A stretch of 61,549 bases of DNA from Myxococcales bacterium (GTDB taxonomy: Bacteria > Myxococcota_A > Polyangia > Fen-1088), in NCBI GenBank assembly GCA_025350815.1, contig JANXXE010000124.1:1-61549 (forward strand), read 5' to 3'. Positions within the stretch are counted from its first letter, which is position 1, and each line of letters begins with the position of its first letter. This document shows positions 55,071 to 61,549 of this stretch, piece after piece. The position numbers and the translations under genes were made by a program. Under the pieces are notes generated by a model. That model saw nothing but the letters and a program-made list of their open reading frames with translations. It was not told where the DNA came from and searched no databases.

Positions 55071-56264
55071 TTAGATGCGCAGGAAGATCTTGCGCCGGTA
55101 CATCCACAGGCAGACCAGCCACAGCACGGCAAGCACGGTCGCCCTTTCCAGCATGGCGACGAAGGGATGGCCGAAAATCTTGAAGATGTCCTGTGAGATA
55201 TGGGTCTTCAAGGTGAAGACGATGAAGCCGGAAATCAGGTGCACAAGGCAATACATCGCGATCGAGTTCATGCCCACGACCAGCAGGGGCGACGTCCAGC
55301 CCTTGCGACCTTTGACGTCAATAACCGCGTAAAAGGTCCCCAGGAACACGCAGGTCCAGCCCGTACTGAAGATGGCCCAGGCCGGCGTCCAGATCCGCTT
55401 CACCGACGGGCACAGGCCGGTGATGTCGAAAATGAATCCCACGACCAGCCCGACCACCCCGGCTGTGCACAGCGTGCGGGCGATCTTCATCGACGGCGCC
55501 CCGCTGCGCACCAGGCCAGCCACCAGCATGCCGAAGATCATGGTCGCCAACGATGGGACGAAACTTAGTGTCAGGTAGCCGCCATCGTTGACGACATAAG
55601 GCCGCGTGCGTGGAAACAGGTTCAAGAACCACTGATCGAAATGGGCCCCGATGTTGCTGTGCTTGTCCCAGTGCTGGGCGAAGCCGTGCAGGCGGTAGGA
55701 CCAGTCCGCCGGTACGCCCAGCGCCACCGTGTCCATGCCCGCCGGAGGCAAGGGGTAAAGGGCAAAGGCGGCCCACACGCCCAGCAGGATGACCCCGGCG
55801 GCCACGGCCTGCGTGCGCGGCCTGGTCCAGGCCAGCAGGAACAAGAACGGGTAACCAAGGCCAATCTGCGACAGCACATCCTCGAAGGTCCAGTTGGTCA
55901 GCGGGCGCCCCACCGACCGCAGGAAAACCCCCAGCAGAACCAGCGTCAACGACCGAACCAGTGCGTGGCGCAGAAGCCGACTGAATGAATCCCCCTTGGC
56001 GCGCCGGCTTGCCAGGGAATACGGCATGGCGACACCCACCATGAACATGAACGACGGCTGGATGAGATCCCACACGGCGCAGCCGCGCCAGGGGGCGTGG
56101 TCCGTCTGGTAGGCCAGGAACCGCCAAAAGCCACTGCCCGGGAAAAATCGCGCGGCCGGACCAAAACCCAAACCCTCGGACGCCATCAACAACATCGCGA
56201 AGCCCCGGTACGCGTCGAGTGACGTCAGACGGGCGACAGGCGACGGTGCAGAATCGGTGGACAT
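55071..56264 (-). CDS. Multipass membrane acyltransferase-like protein (DUF5009/HGSNAT type)
   Basis: The 397-residue protein has about 10 hydrophobic segments. It begins RLTSLDAYRGFAMLLM, the start motif of DUF5009/heparan-alpha-glucosaminide N-acetyltransferase-like membrane proteins, and carries the intramembrane-type WRGCAVWDLIQPSFMFMVG block. The family is thought to pass acetyl groups across the membrane to amino sugars; the acceptor is unknown. ATG 56264 has a GGGAG upstream, and the in-frame extension beyond it has poor composition. It ends 5 bases from the stop of the convergent hypothetical gene. Confidence 0.85.
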   Translation of the reverse strand: MSTDSAPSPVARLTSLDAYRGFAMLLMASEGLGFGPAARFFPGSGFWRFLAYQTDHAPWRGCAVWDLIQPSFMFMVGVAMPYSLASRRAKGDSFSRLLRHALVRSLTLVLLGVFLRSVGRPLTNWTFEDVLSQIGLGYPFLFLLAWTRPRTQAVAAGVILLGVWAAFALYPLPPAGMDTVALGVPADWSYRLHGFAQHWDKHSNIGAHFDQWFLNLFPRTRPYVVNDGGYLTLSFVPSLATMIFGMLVAGLVRSGAPSMKIARTLCTAGVVGLVVGFIFDITGLCPSVKRIWTPAWAIFSTGWTCVFLGTFYAVIDVKGRKGWTSPLLVVGMNSIAMYCLVHLISGFIVFTLKTHISQDIFKIFGHPFVAMLERATVLAVLWLVCLWMYRRKIFLRI

Positions 56265-56409
56265 ACAGGCACGCTCCCAGGACAGAATACTGCGGTCGCT
56301 ACCTCGCAGTCGCATCGAAACGGGAAAAGCGCATTTCCCGCCGGGTGATGGTGCGCACCAACTGCGACACAGGCGCCGCGGTCCTCGGTGTATTCTACTT
56401 GCGTCAGTC

Positions 56410-57804
56410 TTGCGATCGCCAACTGCGTTCTTTTGTCTGGGTGTGCTGGTGGCCGGCAGCGGGTGCGGAACATCCCCCGCCACGCCCTCCGTCGCGGCCG
56501 TGATCAACGTGGGGACAAAGTTGGAAAACCGCGTTCCTTTCGGCCCCGACGAGCGCGCCGCCGAGTTGTCCGAGCTGTGCGAGGTGCTGCGCGACAGCTA
56601 CGCCCATCTGGAGACCAAACGCGCGCAATGGGGTCTCGATCTGGGCGAACTGTGCCCACGCACCACCGCCGCGATTCGCCAGGCCGACACCTGGGATCGC
56701 TACGAGCGCGTGATGGTCGCGTTCGTCAGCGAGTTTCACGATGCCCACGTGGCGTGGCGCCGAGCGCGCGGACCGTCCGAGGTGCGCCGGCGCATCGTGC
56801 GACTGGGCCTTGAAACGCGCTTTGTCGCGGACGCATTGGTCGTCTCGGACGTGTGGCCAGGCTCGGGCGCCGAGCGCGCTGGTCTGCGCAGGGGTGACCG
56901 CATCGCCGCCATCGACGGCCGCACCGTCGACGAAAAGTTGGGCGCCCGCAGCGAGCTGCGCAGTTGGTCGCGAAGCGAGGCCGCCCGGTACGACTTCGCC
57001 GAGGAGTGGCCGGCCGGGCGGGTCGAGGCAGACCACCCGCCACCCACGCGCCGGCTGACCCGCGAGGCGGCCGATGGTGCCTACGAGACACTGGTCGTCG
57101 AGCCGGAAACCGCACCACGTGCGGGACGTGACACGCGGGCCGTATCCGTCGGTCGGCGCGGCAGCGCGACGATCTTGAAGATCGCAACCCTCGCCGGGGC
57201 GGTGGCAGACATTGACAGGCTCCTCGACGAAATCGCGCCCGCGTTCACCGCGGATCCGGGACCGATGGTCATCGACCTGCGCGGCAACCCGGGCGGCCAC
57301 GACAAGGCGGCGCGCGCGGTGGCGTCCAGGCTGATCTCGCAACCGATCACCGGCGGTGCGGTGCGCGTGCGTCTGTCCGCCCGGGCCCGTGCGGAACACC
57401 CCGAGTGGCGATCCCTCGCGGACGATCCCGCCCGCCCCGGCTGGTCGTTGCCGCAACCGGTGACGGCGCTGCCCGCTGGCAAACACCTGACGGCCACCAG
57501 CATCACGGGCTTGATCGACGCCGGCTGTCGCAGCTCGTGCGAGGCCCTGGCGTTGCTGCTGCGGGCGATGGGCGCGCGGCTCGTGGGTGAACGGACGGGC
57601 GGTTCAAGCGGCGCCCCCTTCACCTTCACCCTGCCCCGCAGCGGTGCGCGAGTGACCGTTTCAGCCTGGGCGATGTTCGACAGAGAAGGTCGTCCGATTG
57701 AGGGCCTCGGCGTCGCCCCCGACGAGACTTTCGCCCCGACCATCGCCGATATCAGCGCCGGTCGGGACACGGCACTCGAACGCGCACTTGCCACTCGGCG
57801 CTGA
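56410..57804 (+). CDS. S41-family peptidase-like lipoprotein with PDZ domain
   Basis: The 464-residue product has a lipoprotein signal (lipobox VAGSGC), an N-terminal helical cap, a PDZ domain (about 150-235; VVSDVWPGSGAERAGLRRGD) and a tail-specific-protease fold (VIDLRGNPGGH, RSSCEALALLLRAMGARLVGE). The catalytic Ser would be in CRSSCEA, where C-terminal processing proteases usually have TxSAxE, so activity is likely but not certain. TTG 56410 is chosen because it gives the lipoprotein signal; no ATG is available nearby. Its stop is one base from the convergent kinase stop. Confidence 0.82.
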   Translation: MRSPTAFFCLGVLVAGSGCGTSPATPSVAAVINVGTKLENRVPFGPDERAAELSELCEVLRDSYAHLETKRAQWGLDLGELCPRTTAAIRQADTWDRYERVMVAFVSEFHDAHVAWRRARGPSEVRRRIVRLGLETRFVADALVVSDVWPGSGAERAGLRRGDRIAAIDGRTVDEKLGARSELRSWSRSEAARYDFAEEWPAGRVEADHPPPTRRLTREAADGAYETLVVEPETAPRAGRDTRAVSVGRRGSATILKIATLAGAVADIDRLLDEIAPAFTADPGPMVIDLRGNPGGHDKAARAVASRLISQPITGGAVRVRLSARARAEHPEWRSLADDPARPGWSLPQPVTALPAGKHLTATSITGLIDAGCRSSCEALALLLRAMGARLVGERTGGSSGAPFTFTLPRSGARVTVSAWAMFDREGRPIEGLGVAPDETFAPTIADISAGRDTALERALATRR

Positions 57805-57805
57805 G

Positions 57806-59254
57806 CTACGGCGTCGGATCGAAGGACAGGGAAATCGTCTCGCCAGCGCGCGCGGTGATGGTCTGCTCACGCACGAAGTGCAGCGCGGGATTCTCGACGC
57901 GCAACTGATGGCGCCCCGCACGGATTTCGAAATCCCCGACGTCGTCGCCCAGCTTCTGACCGTCGAGATACACCGCCACCCAGCTTCCGGGCGCGCGGAT
58001 CTCCAGGTGCGCCTGCCGGGCCCGCCGGGCGCCCGCCTTCGCTTCCGGTACCAGCGAATCGTCGGCAGGTCTTGCCGCCGCAGGGGCAGGCGGGGCCTCG
58101 ACCGTCTCCTGGTGTCGCGGGGCCACCGCCGGCACAGCCTGCTGCGCGGTCGCAGGCTTCTGGAACAACCGGCCCTGCAAAAGCGCCCAGGCCGCCACCA
58201 CCAGCACCAGGCTGCCCGCAACAATGTTTCGGACCAGGCGGCGACGGGAGACCCGTGCATCCCCCAGCGCCAGCTCGGGCAGCAGCGTTCCCACGGTCAC
58301 CGACGCCTGCGTCGAAAAGACGATCTCGTCGCCCGACCGATCAGCGGGATCGGCGACATTCGACACCATCCGCGCCAGCACCTGCGCCGGCGGCTCACCC
58401 CCACGCAAAACCTCGGACGCCAGCGATGGCATGAGCGCCGTCTGCACCAGCGCCGCCGTGGCAAACCGGTCCCCGGGCGCCGGCGCCAGCAGCTTGCGGA
58501 CCACAGTGGCGATGTCGTCGGGCACCCCGGGCAGGGGCGGTACGACCACGGGCACGCGGGCGGCCTCCAGCTTGTCCTCGGTCCGCAGGGGACGTCCGAC
58601 CAGAATCTCGGCCAGAACCAATCCCAGGCTGTACAGATCACTGCGCGCATCGGGATCGGCGCCGCTGGCATCCTCGGGCGCCATATAGGCCGGCGTCCCG
58701 GCGACGCTACCGGCTGCGGTGATCGCGCGCGCGATCCCGAAATCCGTCAGGCGAACTTCGCCCAGCCGCGACAAAAGAATGTTCCGCGGCGTCACATCCC
58801 GGTGCAGAATGCCCGACGGCTGCCCCGTCGCGTCGGTCCTCTGGTGGGCATAGGCAAGAGCCTTGCAAACCTCCGCCACGACATAGACGGCCACCAGGGC
58901 GGGAATCGTCTCGCCCCGCTCGCGAAACGTGGCAAGCAGCGCCGACAGGTCACAACCGTCGATCCATTCCATGACCAGGAACGGTCCATTTTCGTCTCGC
59001 CCGAAATCGAACACGGGCACCATGTTGGCGTGCTGCAACGCCAACACCGTGCGCGCCTCTTCCATGAAGCGCTGGATGGCGCGCGGATCCGACGACCGCG
59101 CAGGCAACGGGCGCTTGATACAAACCTGCTTGGCGATTCCCCCCGGCCCCACGGCGCGCGCCAGGAAGACCTCGGCCATGCCACCCCGGGCGATGCTTCT
59201 GACCACCTCGTATCGCCCGATCCGGTCGCCGGCCGGCTGGGGATCACCACTCAT
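57806..59254 (-). CDS. Hanks-type Ser/Thr protein kinase with HRDVTPRN loop and PEGA-like domain
   Basis: The 482-residue protein has a complete kinase domain (IARGGMAEVFLA, VCIKRP, HRDVTPRN, TDFGIAR, GTPAYMAPED), a linker, one membrane helix (NIVAGSLVLVVAAWALL), a Pro/Ala-rich stretch and an external PEGA-like domain (RAPGSWVAVYLDGQKLGDD). The catalytic loop is the Myxococcota type with Asn at the last position. Unlike the other three kinases it has no NPF/DPF tail; it ends SLSFDPTP. Its ATG is back to back with the PEGA-like gene at 59306. Confidence 0.92.
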   Translation of the reverse strand: MSGDPQPAGDRIGRYEVVRSIARGGMAEVFLARAVGPGGIAKQVCIKRPLPARSSDPRAIQRFMEEARTVLALQHANMVPVFDFGRDENGPFLVMEWIDGCDLSALLATFRERGETIPALVAVYVVAEVCKALAYAHQRTDATGQPSGILHRDVTPRNILLSRLGEVRLTDFGIARAITAAGSVAGTPAYMAPEDASGADPDARSDLYSLGLVLAEILVGRPLRTEDKLEAARVPVVVPPLPGVPDDIATVVRKLLAPAPGDRFATAALVQTALMPSLASEVLRGGEPPAQVLARMVSNVADPADRSGDEIVFSTQASVTVGTLLPELALGDARVSRRRLVRNIVAGSLVLVVAAWALLQGRLFQKPATAQQAVPAVAPRHQETVEAPPAPAAARPADDSLVPEAKAGARRARQAHLEIRAPGSWVAVYLDGQKLGDDVGDFEIRAGRHQLRVENPALHFVREQTITARAGETISLSFDPTP

Positions 59255-59305
59255 TAGCGGCGATCATAGTTGACGCCCGGGACCGTCGGGAGACAATTCG
59301 TCCTC

Positions 59306-60502
59306 ATGCCCGGTAATTGCGGCCTGGTACTTCGACTAGCCGCACTGCTTGCGTTCCCGTCGGCGGCCCTGGCCCAAGGAACGGTTCAACCCATCTTTGT
59401 GCGGCTGCCCGGCGTGCCGGTGGACGACGCCGCGCTGAACACGTTGCGGGCCGAAAGTGGCCGTTTCGCCTGGCGCCCCGTGCACCCCGTGGATTTCGCC
59501 GGCCCGCCCGCGTACCACACTGCCGCAACCCTGGAAACCGCCTTGCGCGAGCTGGGCGCGCTACACCTGCAGGACACCCTGCGGGATCTCGACGCCGCCG
59601 CGGCCGAAGCCGCAGCAACCGGCGGCGCCGGCCTGACGAATCCACAGTTGGGCGACATCTACCTTTATCGGGCCATCGCGCGACAGAAGGTCGACCCCAC
59701 CGACGGCGGGCGCGCTTGGGACGACTACGTGCGTGCCGCCACAGTCAACCCCGAACGCGTTCTGGATCCCGGACGTGTGCCACCCGCCGCCCTCGATGCG
59801 TGGAACCGCGCAACCGTGGCCGTCCAGCGCCGCGCGCGCGGCTCGGTGATCATCCAAGGGCCGCCTGCTGCGACGATCTCTGTGGATGCAAGGCCGCCCG
59901 TGCATTCGCCCGCGCTGTTTGCCGGGTTGCCGTACGGCGAACATCTGGTTCGCGTCGAGGAGCCGGGGCACTGGCCGTGGGTGACCACCCTGCCCCTGAC
60001 CGCCGCCACACTGGAAATAGAGGTCCCCGCCCGGCCCGAGCTATCGCTCGACGACGCAGCGGCAGCGGGCGTCGCGAAACACGCCGGGGCCGCCTTCGCC
60101 CTGGTGGCGCAACCGCGCCCGGGCGGCACGGAATCTCTTCTTGAGCTGCGACTCGTCGAGACCGGCACGGCTCTTCGACGCTCGACCGTCGTGGTCGTTC
60201 TTTCCGCGCCCGGCGCGCTGCAGGCGGCGCTCGGCCGCGTGCAAAAACAGGCGCAGAGCAACCCGGCCGACCACCCTGGCCAGGCTCCTGACGCTGCACG
60301 ATTGCTTCTCGACACAAAGGTCCCCCTCGACGCCGCAAATCGCGCCGACGCCGGCACGCAACGGCGGCGCACCTGGGTGCTGGTGGCAGCGGCCGTGGCG
60401 GTCGCCGCGGCGGCTGGTGTCGTCGCCGCGGTGGTCGGGCGGGACCGGAATCCCCATTCGATCTTTTCCGTCAGCGCTGATCCGACGGGCCTCGGCAGAT
60501 GA
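59306..60502 (+). CDS. Exported protein with PEGA-like domain and C-terminal membrane helix
   Basis: The 398-residue product has a signal peptide (cleavage near AALAQ), a helical TPR-like region (about 75-180), a PEGA-like beta domain (SVIIQGPPAATISVDARPP, about 185-250), and a C-terminal hydrophobic helix (TWVLVAAAVAVAAAAGVVAAVVG). It is likely anchored in the inner membrane with its bulk in the periplasm. ATG 59306 is preferred over an earlier in-frame start because it gives a normal signal peptide. The Kelch gene overlaps its stop by 4 bases, so the two are coupled. Confidence 0.78.
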   Translation: MPGNCGLVLRLAALLAFPSAALAQGTVQPIFVRLPGVPVDDAALNTLRAESGRFAWRPVHPVDFAGPPAYHTAATLETALRELGALHLQDTLRDLDAAAAEAAATGGAGLTNPQLGDIYLYRAIARQKVDPTDGGRAWDDYVRAATVNPERVLDPGRVPPAALDAWNRATVAVQRRARGSVIIQGPPAATISVDARPPVHSPALFAGLPYGEHLVRVEEPGHWPWVTTLPLTAATLEIEVPARPELSLDDAAAAGVAKHAGAAFALVAQPRPGGTESLLELRLVETGTALRRSTVVVVLSAPGALQAALGRVQKQAQSNPADHPGQAPDAARLLLDTKVPLDAANRADAGTQRRRTWVLVAAAVAVAAAAGVVAAVVGRDRNPHSIFSVSADPTGLGR

Positions 60503-61549
60503 AGCGCGACTCGCTGGCAGCACTCACTTGCCTGGCGTTTACGGCCTGCGGTTCATCACCGGACGTCTGGACGTTGGAACTGCGCAGCGCACCCGACCCT
60601 TTGCTGCGCGCCGACATCGACACCTTTGCCCTGTCGGTGCTGGACGCGACCGGCCGCCCTCTGCTTTACCGCCGCTTCGGCAAGGACAGCCCGTCGCTGC
60701 GCCTCGACGACGTCGCGCGCGGCGCCCAGCTGACCTTCCTGCTGGAGGGTCTGTTCATGGGGGCGGCGCTGGTCCGGGGACAAAGCTGCCCGACGGACGT
60801 GCTGCCGACCCAGTCACCCACCTCGGTGTCGCTGTTCGTCAGCCGCATCGGATCGTTTTCTCGCCTCGCCGGCACGGCCGAGCCAACCCGGCGCGCACCC
60901 GTGGTTTTCGCCCGCCCTGATGGCGCTGTCGTGGTGGCGGGGGGATCCAACTCCGCGGGCGAGGCCCTTGCGACTGCGGAAATCTACGATCCCACCAGGG
61001 GCACCTGGTCACCCGACAAGTCGCTGCGGTCGGCCCGCCTCGGCGCCGAATCGGCGGGGCTGCCCACCGGCCAGGCGATCGTCGTGGGCGGCGCCGATGC
61101 CCAGGGCAGCCCCTTGCCGGGCGTTGAAACCTATCAGGCGGGCCAGGGTTTCCGTGCGGTGCCCGATTCCGTCGGCGTGGCAGGCATCGGGCTGCGCGCG
61201 ACGGCGCTTCCCGACGGTCGCGTCTTGATTTCGGGCGGTGGCCTCGCCGATGGCGCAGCCCGTGCCAACGTGGTGGTGTTTCAGAACGCGACCGTCCGCG
61301 AGGAAGGGACGCTGTCCACCGGCCGTCGCTGGCATACGATGTCTGTGGTGGGCACGCGCGCGTTCACCGGCGTGTTCGTGATCGGCGGCGACGGGGGCGA
61401 CGGGCAACCGGTCACCGGAGACATCGAGGTCATCAACCCGCGTGCTGCCACAAATCAGATCTTCTTCGGCGGCAGCGTCGGCCGCCTGGTGACCGCGCGC
61501 GCCCAGCACACGGCGACGGTCCTGACCACGGGCGAGATCCTGATCGTCG
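60499..61549 (+). CDS. Kelch-repeat lipoprotein (partial, runs off the window)
   Basis: The frame is open from ATG 60499 to the window end, giving 350 residues. A lipobox (LAFTAC) follows a short basic start. After about 125 residues of beta-rich sequence, Kelch-type repeats begin: VVVAGGSNSAGE, AEIYDPTRGTW, AIVVGGADAQGSP and VLISGGG, each with the Gly-Gly pair and spaced aromatic residues of a beta-propeller. Kelch lipoproteins are common in Myxococcota and bind partners on the surface. It overlaps the upstream gene by 4 bases (ATGA). Confidence 0.85.
   Translation, partial: MKRDSLAALTCLAFTACGSSPDVWTLELRSAPDPLLRADIDTFALSVLDATGRPLLYRRFGKDSPSLRLDDVARGAQLTFLLEGLFMGAALVRGQSCPTDVLPTQSPTSVSLFVSRIGSFSRLAGTAEPTRRAPVVFARPDGAVVVAGGSNSAGEALATAEIYDPTRGTWSPDKSLRSARLGAESAGLPTGQAIVVGGADAQGSPLPGVETYQAGQGFRAVPDSVGVAGIGLRATALPDGRVLISGGGLADGAARANVVVFQNATVREEGTLSTGRRWHTMSVVGTRAFTGVFVIGGDGGDGQPVTGDIEVINPRAATNQIFFGGSVGRLVTARAQHTATVLTTGEILIV

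Noticed and set aside
57698-59257. 519-codon open frame on the plus strand
   Set aside because: Shadow of the fourth Ser/Thr kinase gene, which has all kinase motifs on the other strand.

Overview
The window is a GC-rich chromosomal segment (third codon positions are almost always G or C) that fits a member of the Myxococcota. The signs are four Hanks-type Ser/Thr kinases, two with the HRDVSPAN/HRDVTPRN catalytic loop common in that phylum, an N-terminal zinc-ribbon kinase, many lipoproteins, PEGA-like and Kelch proteins, and a hybrid PAS histidine kinase. Genes are packed tightly on both strands. No gene-free stretch exceeds 300 bases. I saw no tRNA, rRNA, insertion sequence, phage gene or CRISPR array, so this looks like ordinary core and lineage-specific chromosome.

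Layout. 1-3.7 kb: end of a membrane acyltransferase-like gene, a hypothetical, a periplasmic methyltransferase-like lipoprotein and an OmpA/TSP3 protein with a good terminator. 3.7-8.5 kb: a ThuA-like Tat protein facing a three-gene operon (HEAT-like lipoprotein, bitopic protein, AmpG-like transporter), then a hypothetical envelope protein. 8.5-14.7 kb: a copper P-type ATPase divergent from a beta-barrel protein followed by an M3 oligopeptidase. 14.8-20.5 kb: a probable operon of two Ser/Thr kinases, a TPR-like membrane protein, a PilZ protein and RlmD. 20.5-22.4 kb: PAS-PAS-histidine kinase-receiver hybrid. 22.5-27.9 kb: four-gene operon of a DUF1549/DUF1588-like protein, a lipoprotein, a Tat-exported DUF1501 protein and a c-type cytochrome lipoprotein. 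28-29.7 kb: two envelope proteins.

29.7-38.3 kb is the phosphate region and the most unusual part. A phosphate-selective-porin-like gene, then phoU-arsC fusion, pstS, pstC, pstA, two different pstB genes and phoR lie on the minus strand, with matching Pho-box-like sites upstream of the porin and of the fusion gene. The two PstB paralogues have complementary defects. One has intact Walker A, Q-loop, Walker B and H-loop but a ruined LSGGQ signature; the other has an intact signature but has lost the Q-loop Gln and H-loop His. This predicts an asymmetric heterodimeric ATPase with one consensus and one degenerate ATP site. The PhoU protein carries a C-terminal arsenate-reductase-like domain whose nucleophilic Cys is Asp.

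38.4-61.5 kb: a third kinase, an amino-acid permease, a Tat-exported Gfo/Idh oxidoreductase, threonine dehydratase, an ATP-grasp ligase, hotdog thioesterase, CDP-alcohol phosphatidyltransferase, esterase, Nudix hydrolase, class I fumarase, LMW phosphatase, a CAP-domain lipoprotein, a 1181-residue probable diphosphate-dependent PEP carboxykinase, a second membrane acyltransferase-like gene, an S41 peptidase-like lipoprotein, a fourth kinase, a PEGA-like protein and the start of a Kelch lipoprotein.
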